From Pseudisothecium myosuroides (taxonomy: Eukaryota > Streptophyta > Bryopsida > Hypnales > Lembophyllaceae): a stretch of DNA of 64,000 nt. Shown piece after piece: positions 23,501 to 36,319 of the stretch (its first letter is position 1; each line of letters starts with the position of its first letter). A program made the translations under genes and the position numbers. A model generated the notes under the pieces. That model was not told the DNA's origin. It did not search any database and saw only the letters and a program-made list of their open reading frames with translations. The stretch spans positions 46,515,288 through 46,579,287 of the forward strand of contig OX637288.1 of assembly GCA_951799445.1 (NCBI GenBank). The letters run 5' to 3'.

Positions 23501-24801
23501 TGGAGTTAATGGTATTAGTGATTGGTATTTGTTGATTTTAGAGTTTATGGATTCTAATGAAAAAAAATCATTGCAATATGTGAATTCTATAAATTGTACA
23601 GAGTATTTCATATGTAGATGATGGATGTGTTGGTAGGGAATGTTGATGTTGAATTGTTTAGAGACATAGTAAGTTTGGGCATAGTTTGGCATCGCAATTA
23701 GCATGTGTAAATCTGAGTATAAGCATGTGTAGAGCTATGGTTGAACATTATGTTCAGGTAATTTGAACCATAACATAATACAAGTTCTACACATGGCTCC
23801 AAAGTAACTAACAAGGATGCATTCAAATTCTTACACTAGATGTTAATTGATGCACTAAAAACATCTCTTGTAAGATTGACTCCTAATATATTTCAATTTA
23901 ATTAAATTACCTCTCAACAAATGCCAAAGAAGATAATTTTCGTTTGGATGAATTGACCCCTTTCATTTAGGGGTAGAAGAAAAAGAGTGGTACACTGTTA
24001 TGGCTAGCTGACATGAGCTAGGACCAAAATCAATCTCCTTAGATAGAATCATGCTCAAATTATAACTCTTATCAAAACATCATTTTGAAATATCTTGCAA
24101 ACTTGTCACACTTTTGTATCGTTGATTGTAACACATTTGCCACATACAAATTATATCATAATCATTTTTGGAAATCCCAACACCGTCTATACGACCCATA
24201 TTTAGCCTTATAACTCTTCAATTGTGTTTTATTATATGAATCTACTGCTGTCTCACCAAAGTCTAGGGAACGGACTTTAACCAGTTCAAAACTCACTCTG
24301 CAGTCACCAATCTGTTCCGACACATGACATTAAATACAAATGTGATAAGAAGTTCAACATGTGTGAAAAGGACTTCAACCACCTTCGTAACATATGCAAT
24401 TCCAAATTCTTCACTCACTTTTAATTGCAACTCACTTTTTAAATGCAAAATATTGATTGCCACTACGTTACAGAACTGCTTTATATAATCACAAGCATTT
24501 TGGGTGCTAGGCTAGGCTGTGACATCAAGAGCTCTACGTGTAAACAAAACGGTCTTTAACTTCACCTCTCTATTGTCAAAATTGCAGAACCAACAGCTGA
24601 ATCTTGATGATAACCGTGACACAAATAAATCACATCTACTGGAATTTCTGATCTACTACCTGAATAATATACTCTTCTACAAAGAATTGCGTTCGCAGGA
24701 TCTATCAACCATGTATTTCAATCAAATTTTGTTGGTCTAGAAATTTACCTAAATTAGAACTCCCTGAATGACCTAAAAGACTCTAGGCTGTGTCAAAATT
24801 A
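23501..24801. other. Intergenic, no gene seen
   Basis: AT-rich. The part adjacent to 24802 should include the 3' untranslated region of the first DnaJ gene (transcribed leftward). Confidence 0.4.
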
Positions 24802-27800
24802 TTACCTAGTAGCTGCGACTCTGGGTTTCGACATGTCTTGCAGCTCCTCAACCAGCTTCCTCTCCTCTTTACTGAGTTTGTTCGGAATCTGGACCACGAC
24901 TCGGACCAACTGATCACCACGCATGTTCGGCTTCCCCATGACAGGCACACCGCGTTTGGCCATCACGAGAGAGCTTCCAGGTTGAATTCCAGCAGGGATT
25001 TTCAAGTCCACGGGACCATCGACAGTGGGCACTTTCACAGTGGTGCCCAAGATGGCGTCAATGTACGACACTTTGGCCGAGAAGTAAATGTTGGTTCCAT
25101 CTCTCTTTAACTCTGGGTCGGACTTGACGTTGATGAAAACGTACAAGTCTCCAGGAGGGCCACCCTTGCGCCCTGCGTTGCCCTCTGAACGCACTCGAAG
25201 CCTGCTGCCTGAGTCCACACCAGCTGGAATCTTCAAACTAATTCGCTTCTGGATCCTTGTTCTGCCGTCTCCACGACATGCTGAACAGGGTGTGGACTTT
25301 TCTCCTGCGCCGTTGCAGGAAGGACAAGTGGCCACCTGATGCATTGGACAAAAACACAACATTAAAAACTTACAAAATAGGAAAAAGCAATAGAACACAT
25401 ACAGAAATTGTTTGTATGTGGACAAGAACAGAGTGCAAAAAGGTCACATTTTTTGCACTTTTTGTCATTGTTTGTATATGTCCACATAAACACATTTACA
25501 GTAATTTGTCATCTATTAACGAGGTGCTCCTTTTTAGTTGGCGTTCCCAATCTGATCCCTGCAGTAGGGTACAAATGTTTGAAGGTGAAATCGAATAATC
25601 CAAGCCTCTCATATCCTCTTCTCTAATATCAAACCCTTAATTCTCTCATCATATGCTTTGATATGCTGTCAGTTGCTACTTGCTCAAGGTAGGAGGTTGT
25701 AAAATCAATAGGGGTTCTTAAGTGGACAGATGTGATTATGGGGATCATATTAGAGAATAAATGCATGCCCATTTTACTTGTCTTAACTTCCAACAAAAGT
25801 TCAGACCTGTGTAATGGTGAGTATTTTATGTCCTAATATGCTCCCCACGAGCACTACCTCCATTTAAGAATCCCTATTGATTTTACAACCTCCTACCTTG
25901 AGCAAGTAGAAACTGACAGCATATCAAAGCATTGTTCATTCAAGGTTTAAGTTGAGTTGTACTCCCCAACCAACATCCACAAGATTTGAAGACTTTGGAC
26001 GCTCACCTGCTGAAACATTCCCAGAGGAGTTTGTGCAGTTGTTAACACTTGGCCTTGACCCCCACAGGTTGAGCACGAGGTCGGTGTGGTTCCTGCTTTT
26101 GCCCCCGAGCCACTGCACGTCTTACACTCCTCCAAGCGAGTCACTTTGATATCCTGCTCCACTCCAAAAATAGCCGCCTTGAAGTCGAGTGTCAAGTCAT
26201 AGCGTTCGTCGTCCCCTTGCTGAGCTCTGCTGCGAGAACTGGCGCCCATGCCTCCGCCCATGCCCCCACCCATGCCTCCAAAGAGTGATTCGAAAAGATC
26301 AAAGGGATTATTGTAATCCTGTATGAAAGAATAGACACGAAAGGTTGATGAGCTATGGCAAGCCTTAAGAAAGAAGAATTACTGTTCAAGATGTCGAGAG
26401 TATTTTCAGTAAAATTGAGTTTCAAGGTGTTTCAAGAAGTATAGACAACATAGTAAAGATGATCTTTCCTATAATTCAAGGGGGAGGTCTTCCTATGGTC
26501 ACAATGACATGTAGGGAGGCCTCTGTACGATCACTGTGAACATATAAAGATCTCCCCATCAATAATGATAAAGCTTGTCTATTATGTTGTTGTCTAAAAA
26601 CTACTGAAACAATCTAATTTTACTGCATTTAAATGTTAAATGTTAAGATAGGCAAAGTACAACAGAATGAAGCTCACCCCTGCCCCTGCACCTTGACCTT
26701 TAAGACCAGCTTCACCAAATCGATCGTAGATTGATCTTTTCTCTTCGTCAGACAAAACCTGCAAAAAAGACAGGGATAGAAGACTTGCTCAGATCCACAA
26801 GTTGAAGAACCCGATACCTAAGCCAACTTGGAATTCACCCGTAAGTGCTCAAATGGGCAAAACTGGTCGCTTCCATATCTATAGAAGTTGAAATAAATCA
26901 TTTAGGAAGCTTCAAGGAAGGTAACAAAATGAACCCATTGAAAGAAGAAATCATACCCTCCATTTTATAGCAGCAGAAATATGTTGAGAGAGACTATAAT
27001 TGAATACTAGCTTCCAAAGTGGGCCTTTCTATTATTAGCTTGGGCACTTAGGGTTAAGCTGTAGAATTAGCTAAATTCATGCATTCCTGGCAGTACACAA
27101 CGATCTGAAAGTACCATTATCCTGACAAGATTTATGACTTTGCTTAGGAAGCAGCTCTAGCATACAACTTGCGGTACTCTCTACATGCCTTCCAACAAAT
27201 GAAACGGCCATGTCCATCAAAGTACCTCGTATGCATTACTGATGTCCTTGAATTTTTGCTCTGCACCTGGATCTCTGATATAGATAGGAAAAATGTTAAT
27301 CTGAATTATGAGCACCCGCTAAAAAACCTCACAAACTGTGCTTAAAAGCAGATCTTCGCAGATTTGTAAGACCTCACATTTACTGAACATATCAATTCTA
27401 GTCGTACAGCTGCAAGAATCAAGGGACTCACTTGTTGACGTCAGGATGAAATTCCCGTGCAAGTTTCCGATAAGCTGCAAACATCCAGCCACAGACAAAA
27501 TGTTAAGAAGCGACGAACCAACATATTTGGAAGCAGTGGACAGTAGTCATGAATGCGTGAAAATCCTAATTGCACCCAACTTGAAAAAATTTAAAGAATG
27601 CCCTCACGCAATTAAAGAGTCGTACCACTTTTGATGTCCGCCTTATTTGAATCTTTTTTCACTCCGAGTGTCGCATAGTAGTCCTGAAGATCACCGAAAA
27701 CACGAAATCACAAACCAAACCTTCAACCCTAACAAGCTCCCACTTCTGAGGGTGACGCACTCATTTCTTCACAAAAGTTCCATATTGACATATTTCTAGA

Positions 27801-29133
27801 AATTTCCAAGACAAACACACGGTGAGGAATCTCACCGCATCAGCATAAACGAGGAAAGTTGAACCCCTTCTGAGCTGCGGATGGCCGTTGGCTGGGCGTG
27901 CAACAAAAGAATGAAGTGACCCTGAGGCGAAAAATGAACTAGACGAGTACCCGCAAACCAGACCATGATTGCCACTCCTGCAAATCAGTTCACAACTACA
28001 ATCAGATCACAGGTCGAAGCGACAAGTTTGAGATAACAAGCTTGACCCCTAAAGGATGAAGCTATGATATGACCAGTCCAATTGATCATACTATGAAGAT
28101 TATAATACAAAAGGGACCAAATTTTATAGCACCAAACTCGGTAAACAACATTGCATGTGTTTGTGAATTTTATTGGTGAAAAATGTCCCCAAATGAACTC
28201 CTCAAAACTACCAAAAGAAGCATCTGGCTCAAATTCATCAGGCCTTAATTTCGTGATCAAACCACCAAAAAGTCTTACCAACACCTATGCACAATATTAG
28301 TCATTAGATTCATCACTGCCTCTCACAGAAACGAGGTCAGCGTACAGGTCCATTAATTTAAGGATAACGCTAATGAATAATAAGGAAAAATTTGCACCAG
28401 TCAAGGTATACTCAAGCATGTTAAATTGAAGCTCGTTAACTCAAGTTTGTTGCTTCCACCAGGGTTTGAAGACCCAGGATGCATTGGAAAATGCAGTAAG
28501 TGCAGTCATACTCAAACTGGAATCCGAAGAATGCAAACAAGTACAAGATTCTAAATTTTGCAAGTAGTATCAATATTCAGGCCCACTCAGAATAGATATA
28601 TTCTTACCAGTCTTGCCCGCCCGAATAAAACTACATTCAAATCCTAGAACTCTTACAACCTAACTTTCCCACACAAGACTAAGGTAGAGGTACCCAATTT
28701 GTGACACCCAGCTAAATGTGACACCCCAAAATCTTGCAAACCCAACACGCTGATTGATTTTGAGAATGTACACCACCTCAACATCAGAACTCGTGTTGGT
28801 ACGTATTCCCTCCAATGAACCTTTAAACCCTCACAACTTTCGCAAATAGTATCCAAATGATGCATTCTCGGGTGCGCTGGAATCCTCTTCGACTGGCTAA
28901 CAAGAGCGGATTCCAACATTCTAACCATTAAATAACAGCAAACAACCTCACAGAGCGAAGACCTAACATAATCCAGCCCAATCCAACCCAAAGGAGCGGC
29001 CATACCTGGTGGAAGAGACGGAGCGAACGTAGGAGTTGCACGAGGGCAGAGAGAGTGTTTGCTGAGGCTGTGAACTCACACCAGCAGCAGCAGCTACTGT
29101 CCCAGTCGCGGCACGCACTGAAGCCGTCGCCAT
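24802..29133 (-). CDS. Plastid-type DnaJ (Hsp40 type I, DJA5/DJA6-like), gene 1
   Basis: Eight exons on -: 29006-29133, 27836-27977, 27626-27683, 27432-27474, 27226-27274, 26678-26758, 26007-26318 and 24802-25335. All have GT-AG borders and consistent phases, giving 448 residues. The first 90 residues are Ser/Ala-rich and suit a chloroplast transit peptide. The J domain (about 91-155) has HPD at 119-121, which stimulates Hsp70 ATPase. A Gly/Met-rich linker (about 181-193) precedes the zinc-binding domain with four CxxCxGxG motifs (C232, C249, C275, C288 as first cysteines). The client-binding C-terminal domain follows. The order matches Arabidopsis DJA5/DJA6, co-chaperones of stromal Hsp70; plastid location is inferred. 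A MITE sits in the intron between exons 7 and 8. The second DnaJ gene at 44280 has the same intron positions. Confidence 0.9.
25653..25932. mobile_element. MITE with AAGGTAGGAGG segments inside a DnaJ intron
   Basis: About 75 bp at the left (ATGCTTTGATATGCTGTCAG, then CTTGCTCAAGGTAGGAGG, then TTGTAAAATCAATAGGG) recurs inverted at the right end with few mismatches. The whole is 280 bp in the last intron of the first DnaJ gene. The segment AAGGTAGGAGGTTGTAAAA is shared with the termini of the elements at 14064 and 29508, suggesting related families. The flanking duplication is unclear, possibly AT. Confidence 0.7.
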
Positions 29134-29507
29134 GACTCCCGAGAGAACCCTAATTGCTCAAAATTCACAATTGCGGAGGCTTTCTGAGCATGAAGAGGTG
29201 AAGGAGAACGCAATTGAGGGGGATTCGGCTGCAGACTTGACGAATTCGTGAAGCTCGAGTGGTGCGGAGACGAGGGTTTAGCTAAAACCCTGCAGGAAAG
29301 GAGAGCTTGCTGCAGCCACAGGGGGTGTTGGCCCAGGGAAGATGATGGGTTTCATCCATCTGCTAACTGACGGAGGGGATGGATGACAAAGTTGTCGAGG
29401 TTCTGTTCATCTGTTTCTTCACGTTTTGGGCACGTGGAGAATCCTCCGCCTGGTTTTTAGCGTTATTGCTCTGAGGCATCCGTCCATTCTTTTCAGTTCT
29501 GGGTCAG
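29134..29507. other. Leader and promoter region of DnaJ gene 1
   Basis: Upstream of the ATG at 29133 on -. The sequence is GC-richer than the intergenic background, as expected for a leader and proximal promoter. No TATA box was identified with confidence. Confidence 0.35.
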
Positions 29508-29928
29508 GTGAGGTAGGAGGCTCAGAAATGGAGCATCTAAGGGCTGGTCCGCCTTTTTCATGTATTTCCTTGGACGGGAATATTTTTAGCTCATTTTTCA
29601 GACATAGAGGAATTGATGAGGAATCTAACCCAAGTGGTTTCGTATTTTTCCGAGCATTTTTGAATTACTTATGAATTTTCAAACGAGTTGGGTCGTGGGT
29701 CCCTATTTGTGACCCTAGGTCTTTCATAAACGGTTCACCTGTAATTCTAAATAAAAATGGGGAAAGCAAAGAGAAATAAAAGTTGGCTCTTGCAATGAAT
29801 AATGTTTTTTTCCTTAATTCATTCAATGACTATGTCTGTCAATTTCAGAACCAACTCATGTCTATTTCACAGCCATTTATAGGGTCCATTCTTAATGCCC
29901 GCTCTGTTTTACAGCCTCCTACCTTATT
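29508..29928. mobile_element. MITE with AAGGTAGGAGG termini, uninterrupted copy
   Basis: Left end GAGGTAGGAGGCTCAGAAA; the right end has reverse complement AAGGTAGGAGGCTGTAAAA. About 420 bp long. The body is collinear with the reverse strand of the element at 14064-14691. It has the empty site (GACCCTAGGTC) for the CACTA hairpin found there. An open frame at 29426-29674 crosses its left end and is not a gene. Confidence 0.7.
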
Positions 29929-29991
29929 GCCAGGTTTTGCAATTAGAAATCTTTTGGTGAGCTAACTGCCTGAAGAGCACATTTTCATTAA

Positions 29992-30227
29992 TCCTTGAAC
30001 ACCGGGCTGGTGACCGTGGAAATCATCCCTTTTGGCACTCTATCACATCATCTACTTTGAAAAAATCAAAAGTGCTCACTAGAGGTCAAACTATTATTTA
30101 TGATCTTTCCTTAATCACACAATTTAATCACACAAAATTTCAAGGATGAATAGTTGCACTTCTGTCCTACCCAAAAGGATTCTCTCTCATTCATCAACTA
30201 GAAAATGGCCATGGCGTTGTTACTGGG
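29992..30227. mobile_element. TTAA-flanked MITE, copy 1 (piggyBac-like ends)
   Basis: TTAA lies at 29988-29991 and 30228-30231, with ends TCCTTGAACACCGGG and GGCGTTGTTACTGGG. The reverse strand shares CAGAAGTGCAACTATTCA, AAATTTTGTG and GAGTGCTTTTG-type strings with the better preserved element at 42945-43165, which has CCCTTGAACGACG and CGTCGTTTAAGGG ends. TTAA duplication with ends starting CCC is the piggyBac pattern. No coding capacity. Confidence 0.65.
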
Positions 30228-30544
30228 TTAAGGTAGTCTGTTCTACAAGCGATCATGGCACATAGGTACATTTTGCTTTCTTCAATGTACCAACAATGTA
30301 CTTTTCAGGAGGTGGTCACTTTTAGTGATCATTGCATTTCAACTTCATAAATTTATAACTAATTCCACAAAGGTCCAAAAAATATGAAACGACTTGGATT
30401 CGATGCTAGTTCAATTTATTGACCTTTTTTCAAGGAGTTTAGCTTTTGCCAAATGGGCAAATAGCTCTTAAATGGTTGCTTTAAGAGTAGATTACGTACC
30501 TTAGCTAATTGGAGCTCTGAACTTCGGATGGTCCACATCACAAA

Positions 30545-30788
30545 GTTGGAACCCTACGAAATGTCAATGATTATCGTGTGGTTACTATTGTTTCATGAAT
30601 GCGCATGTTAATTTACAATTTTATCGCATTGTTACGATGCCCACAATTTTTGCACAAGTGTAAAATCCTACAACCCGCCATGTGGCAACCACCACAAATA
30701 GTGATGCCACCAAGGTTTGAACCATGGACCTCCAAGTTGAGGCCCAAGGTTCTTAACAATCCAATGCACCACCAACTCACACATGTGT
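30545..30788. repeat. Foldback element, left arm (outer part)
   Basis: Starts GTTGGAACCCTACGAAATG and is the inverted counterpart of 37243-37492, with a few substitutions. One difference is that the right arm carries a second GTAGGATTTTT unit. It contains the reverse complement of a tRNA B-box (GGTTTGAACC, 30714-30723). At 30788 it is broken by the LTR retrotransposon; the rest of the left arm lies at 36755-36990. Confidence 0.85.
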
Positions 30789-31223
30789 TGTCAGGACTCT
30801 AGCTACGATCCTGGGATCCTGTTGATGCTTCCGAACGAACCACCAATACCGAATACCCCAACCCATATGGACCCACCGCTAGCTCGGAGAGAAACAGGGA
30901 ATCAATCTCATGACGAGATTACCAACGCAACACATGCTCTTTCACCCCCCTTCTCAGGCATGTCATTAATCAGTCATTATGTAATTGCTCGAAGAGCGGA
31001 TGATCACTCATGTAGTCTGTGGACCAGTGGAATCAGAGGGTGCGGAATCCGAACCTTGCATTGCATTGAAAGTATGTCGCGTGAGGGACATCACCCCCCT
31101 CACTGGGTTATAAGCTATTCTCCTGTAACTGCCGCTAAGTAACTGCTCTTTGTAACTCCCTTTCCCTGGTCTGTTAACTTCCACTGTGGAATATCGTCCA
31201 GCTGGAGCGACGCAGTCGTGACA
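30789..31223 (-). repeat. 3' LTR of the chromovirus
   Basis: 435 bp, ends TG...CA, and in element orientation it is the 3' LTR. It retains TTATAA at 31108-31113, whose TATAAC lies 30 nt upstream (on -) of ACGCGACATA at 31082-31073. Open frames across it (30783-31142 on +) are non-coding. Confidence 0.95.
31108..31113 (-). promoter_or_regulatory. LTR TATA box
   Basis: TTATAAC on the - strand inside the LTR. The first T of TATAAC (31112) is 30 nt before 31082, so transcription should begin at or near ACGCGACATA. The other LTR has TTGTAAC at the same place (about 36643), probably a transition that damaged its promoter. Confidence 0.6.
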
Positions 31224-34200
31224 TTACCCCCCCCTAAAAGCATGGATTTCATGTGTGCCCGAATCTAGTCCCGTTGCTTTGGGATGCAACTTGTGGAATT
31301 CTTTCACCGCATCCGGAGCATTTTGCAAGTTCTTCGCTGGTTCCCAAGAATTTTCCTCCGGGCCGTATCCCTCCCAAGCCACCAAATATTGCAGTTTTCT
31401 CCATCGCCCAGTCAACTGAGAATCCAGGACTTTATAGACTTCCCACTCCAAATCCCCTTTGGGCGTTACAATGGGTGGAGGTGCTTGCTGTTTACGCCCC
31501 GAGATAGTGTCAGGGCGATATCTCTCCAACACGGATACATGAAACACGTTATGTATACGGAGATCCTTGGGCAACTTTATCCGATAGAGTAAATCAGATA
31601 GCTTAGAAATAATGGGAAATGGTCCAAGAAATTTTGATGCCAGCTTTTTAGTTGGCACGGTTGTAGAAATATTATCGTGACGCAGTAACACCCTGTCCCC
31701 TATCTGAAAACAAGGTTGTAATTGCATACCACGGTCACAGTTACGCTTAGCCTGATCTCTTGCTAATTTTATCATGGTCTTGACCTCATCGTGTATTTCC
31801 TTTAGAAGTCGTACCCTATCTTCTACTGCCGGAACACTTGAATCTGAAGGCACATTGAATGATAGTGCTGGGTGATACCCATAAGTAGCATAGAATGGCG
31901 AAAAACCCGTGGCCGAATGAAGTGAGTTATTATAAGCAAATTCTGCTACTGGAAGAAGGTCCGATCAATCGTTTTGTCATCTAGCTGTAAACATTCATAA
32001 AAATTGCTCTAGTACTTGATTCACCCGCTCCGTTTGGCCGTCTGACTGTGGATGAAACGCCGTCATGGGAGACGATTGAATGCGAAGAAGGTTGTTGATC
32101 CGCTTCATAAATTTTGAAATAAATACCGACCCAAGATCAGATATAATCTCGTTGGGGGTCCCATAATATTTCCAAACGTGATGGAGGTATAATGTGGCCG
32201 TTGCAAAAGAGTCGATTGTTTCATTTGTCGGAATAAAATGTCCCAACTTGGTGTTTTTGTCCACCACCACCATGATGGAATCAAAACCATTGCTACTTGG
32301 TAATTTAACCACAAAATCGACCGTTACCCGCTTCCACGGTGCTTCCGCCGCCGGAATTGGTTGTAGCAGCCCATAGCGGGCATGATGCGTTGGTTTTGAT
32401 TGCTGACATAAGTCACAGCCATCAACATAACGATTGACATATTTGCGGAGAGTTGGCCAATAGAACATTCTTGCCACCAAATCCACCGTCTTTGCCCAGC
32501 CTTGATGTCCTGCAGCTGGAGCATCATGTCTTGAGCGTAGTATTTGTCGATGTAGCTCCTGGTCATCCGGTACAAAAATTGCATTTTGATAACGGAGCAC
32601 TCCCTTATCGATTTTATAATCTTGGAATCGACGGCGAACATCCGCCGGTGCCCGATCAGGGCCATTCGTGAAGAAAGCCAATATTGGCTTGAGAGTGATA
32701 TCATCACTCATGACGACCTTTATGCGGTCAATTATTTGAGCGTCAGTCCATACTGGTGTAACCGTTTCCATGGCCGCCAATCGTAATAATGGTTTGGACT
32801 CATTTTGGGAATCTTGTATGACGTCAGGGCGTCTTGAGAGCATGTCTGCGCGGTCGTTCAATGTCCCTGGTCAATGATGGATTACAAAATCAAATGCCGA
32901 GAGTTGCTCGGACCACCGTGCTTGTCGTCAATTGAGCTGTTTGGTTGCCATGAAATGCTCAAGATTTTTGTGGTCCGAGATAACACGAACTTGATGTGGC
33001 GAACCTTCAAGGTAGACCCACCATTCTTGAAATGCCAATACTATGCTAAGTAATTCTTTGTCATATATATCATAGTTTTGTTCGGCTGGTTGTATTTTAG
33101 AACTCCTGTAAGCGCATGGGTGTAAGTGACCATCCTCACCTCGTTGCAATAAAATAGCACCTGTAGCATAATCGGAAGCGTCAGTCTCTACAATAAAGGG
33201 TTTTTCAAAATTTGGATGAATTAAAACCGGCGCTCGGGTGAAACGAGATCTGAGCTCTTTAAAAGCTTTGTCTACCAAGGTTGTCCATTCGAATTGTTGA
33301 TTCTTTCGGGTCAAGGCCGTGAGAGGAATCATAATCCTTGAGTAATCATTAATGAACCGGCGATAAAAATTCGCAAATCCTAGAAAGGCTTGAACTTCCT
33401 TCACCGTTTTTGGTATTGGCCATTCTTGGATGGCCTGAACCTTGTCTTGACACATCTCTAGGCCCTTTTCTAAGACAATCATACCCAAAATTCCACGGAG
33501 TCTTTATGAAATTGGCATTTGGAAATTTTGACATAAAGGCCATGCCGATACAAACGTTGAAGAACTTCTCGCACAATTAACTGATGCTCTTCCAAATCTT
33601 TTGAAAAAATAAGGATATCATCCAAGTAAATTACCACCGATATATCCAAGAGATCATAAAAAATATATTGCATGTAAGCTTGAAACTGGGCGGGAGCATT
33701 TGTCAAGCCAAACGGCATTACTAAATACTCAAATAATCCATAACGGGTTTTAAACGCTGTTTTAAATTCATGGCCAACTGCCATCCTTACTCTGTGATAG
33801 GCTTGTCTTATGTCCAATTTCGTAAATATTTTTGCTCCCGCCAATCGATCAGTTAGATCCAGAATCAATGGAAGAGGGTATCGATTTCTTATTGTGACCT
33901 TATTCAAATTTCTATAATCAACACAAACCCGGATAGACCCATCTTTCTTTCTGGCAAAAACAATGGGGGCTGAAACCGGAGACTTTGAACGGCAAATCCA
34001 ACCTTTGCCCAAGTTTTCCTCGAGGTATCTTCGGAGTTCTTCCAACTCCACCAGGGACATGGGACGCAATCCAGTGTTGCGAGGCTCCTCTCCTTCCTTG
34101 AACTCTATTTTCATGTCAGATGCACTATTAGATGGTAACTCATTGGAAGCTTTTTCGCTGAAAACTTCCCGTAAATCTCGATCCTCCATTGGAATTTGAG

Positions 34201-35035
34201 TATCCAGTGAATCCTCAACTTTACTTTCGTCAGCCAATTCAGATACTTCCAACATGTACAGCTCTGCATCCTTCGCTGAGAGGCGGAAAGCTGCCGCGGA
34301 TACAACGGCATGCTTTGGAGCTCTCAATCGGGATGTAAAGGAGCCTGTTGATTGGAGTAGTTTGTCCAGTCCCCTAGTGAGAGGAACCTGTTGCGCCGCA
34401 TTCGCTTCCTTGGAGACTCCCGTTCCTGGCTTGTCAGAGCAGACAGCTCGCGGTGTCAGACCCATGGGAGCCACAGACGAGTTTTTCTTTACGGACGCTG
34501 TTGACTGAAGCACGCCGATTGGAGGGCTTGGGACGACCGGGTTCCGCTCCGAGCTCTGCAACATGAGCTCATCTTGAGGTTCCGCCAATCGCTCCCCCGT
34601 GGGCCCTGGACTCAATGCCGCCGGCCGCAAGCAGTGTTGCTGGCAGTAGCTTGAATCGAAAACCACCTGATTTTGAGCCCAACGAATGGTTGGATCGTGT
34701 CGAACGAGCCATGGCGTCCCCAAAATACAGGGATAGCGACCAGTATTGTTAATATCAGCTACTATGATTTCACTATGATTTCCCACCGTTAACTCAATTG
34801 TCACTTCTTGGGTGATAAGCCCTGAATTAATGATCCTGCCATCAATGACTCTTACCTCTCGTGGAGTCAATTTAGGCCGCACTTGTGCTCCGCAGTCTCG
34901 AACAAAATCAGGGTGCATAAATACCCCGGTGGCACCGGAGTTGATTAGTGTGATTGCTACTAAGGAATTAATCCGAGCCTTGATCGTAAGATGTGCTCCC
35001 AGCTCGGTGGTTGCACGTAAATAAAGTGGAGCCAT
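31224..35035 (-). pseudogene. Chromovirus pol (protease-RT-RNase H-integrase-chromodomain), broken
   Basis: 35035-33479 holds a retropepsin-like region whose active-site triad reads NSG rather than DSG, then the reverse transcriptase with YLDD. A frameshift near 33480-33490 moves the frame, after which RNase H follows. In-frame TGA codons occur at 32928-32930 and 32871-32873, before the integrase with its HHCC zinc motif (GHQG, CDLCQQ) and D-D-E residues. Further TGA codons are at 31995-31997, 31977-31979 and 31965-31967, then a chromodomain (YLVAWEGYGPEENSWEPAKNL) ends at a TAA touching the LTR. The two TGA codons before the integrase and the one at 31995 look like CGA to TGA changes, as after cytosine deamination. 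Confidence 0.93.
31227..31240 (-). other. Polypurine tract of the chromovirus
   Basis: On - the sequence before the 3' LTR contains eight consecutive G preceded by TTTTA. The run abuts the TAA of pol and the LTR start at 31223. Such a purine run primes plus-strand synthesis. Confidence 0.75.
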
Positions 35036-35145
35036 GATTCCACTTGACCGCTGCGGTTGAGATGAGGTGACTTCATCAACAAGGTCCCATTTTGAGATTG
35101 TACTCGTCGCCGTTTGAGGCGCGCTCGGGTACCGAATGAACGGCT

Positions 35146-36204
35146 TCAGTCCCGGGCTCGACCTTTTCCCGACTCACATATCTCGGTAACGTCCTCTTCC
35201 ACAGTTGCTAGAGAAAATGGTTTGGAGGGATTTGTAGGGCACCTTGCTCGCACATGTCCTGGCAACCCACAACCCCAATATTTCCCTTGTTTTTGATACT
35301 CCAAGCAATCTGCCGCCGTCTTCACCATGGCAGATGTCGTGGAAGCAACATCAATCTCCATGGGCACGGGGCCTGAGCTTCTGGGACTAGCTTGAGGTCG
35401 AATGTGAGGATCTCGTGGGTACGCAATTGCACTTGAGGGACGTCGATTTTGACGCCTGGACCATAATCTCTCATCGATCCTTGAAGCCATCGACATCCAC
35501 TCATGCAACCGACATGGTTGGTTTTCAGTGGTAGCTACTAAATCGAGAACTTCTTCTTTTAATCCTGCACGAAAACGAGCCACCAAACTCGACTCGTTCC
35601 AGTCTACTTGAGCAGCATTTTCATTGAACGTAGAAATATAGGTTGCTACCGACCCGGTTTGGCGGATTCGCCCAAGTCGATCTTCCGCCGTGCTTTTGCG
35701 ATCAATGTCCCCATAAACAGCGATAACAGCTTCCCGAAAAGCATTGTAATCCGCTAACAGGTCATGAGACCGCCCCTCGTCCAATGCTTGCAGGATCAGC
35801 ATTGCCCAGTTCTGAGCTGCACCACCCATATATGAAAGTGCATAGGCAACTTTATCTTCCTCATATCGATAGGCGCGTGGCTTACCTTGGAACACTAATC
35901 GGAGTTGGGCGAACCATTTATAGACTTCCCCGCCCTTCTTGCCCATGAACTTATCGGGTGTAGCCACCTTCGAATCCCGATTCTCTTCATCCCTTGAAGG
36001 TGCAGAATTGCCCGCTCCCCTGGTCGCTGAAGGAGAGGCTGGAACTGGCCCGGTTATAGCACGCTCTGCGATTTGCTGCACCATGTGCGGAATAGCAGTT
36101 TGGAAGACTGCTTGCACTTGTTGCTGAATAAAATTCACCCACTTCGACCCAATCCCTTCCGGCGGTGGCGGTCCAAGTTCCTCGGTAGATCTCTCCTGAT
36201 CCAT
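35146..36204 (-). pseudogene. Chromovirus gag
   Basis: Open frame of 352 codons on - encoding a retrotransposon capsid-type protein (FMGKKGGEVYKWFAQLRLVF and a downstream capsid-like region). Near the C-terminus the zinc knuckle reads YWGCGLPGHVRARC, where the family has CxxCxxxGHxxxxC, so the first zinc-binding Cys is Tyr. Gag and pol are in different frames, and about 110 nt separate the gag stop from the first Met of pol, so either a frameshift mutation or programmed recoding lies there. The frame is otherwise intact. Confidence 0.88.
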
Positions 36205-36308
36205 TACCCCAATCGCGCCAATGCATCAGTTCCTCCAATACTGACTAAATTCAGTTACTGGCTCCGATTGACTCCGTCCTTCTTACCTCGGAAGCATGGA
36301 CAATCAGG

Positions 36309-36318
36309 ACGCGACATA
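36309..36318 (-). other. Candidate self-primer binding site
   Basis: On - these 10 nt read TATGTCGCGT and begin one base after the 5' LTR (which ends at 36320). They are the exact complement of ACGCGACATA at 36613-36604 in the same LTR, the predicted start of the RNA. Tf1 of fission yeast uses this arrangement, folding its mRNA 5' end onto the primer site. No TGG start typical of a tRNA primer site is present. Confidence 0.6.
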
Positions 36319-36319
36319 A

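Noticed and set aside
24790..25110. 106-codon frame on + over the last DnaJ exon
   Set aside because: Antisense shadow of a well-supported exon encoding the DnaJ C-terminal domain.
30783..31142. 119-codon frame on + in the left LTR (and its twin at 36356-36673)
   Set aside because: Lies wholly or mostly in LTR sequence, antisense to the element, with no domain.
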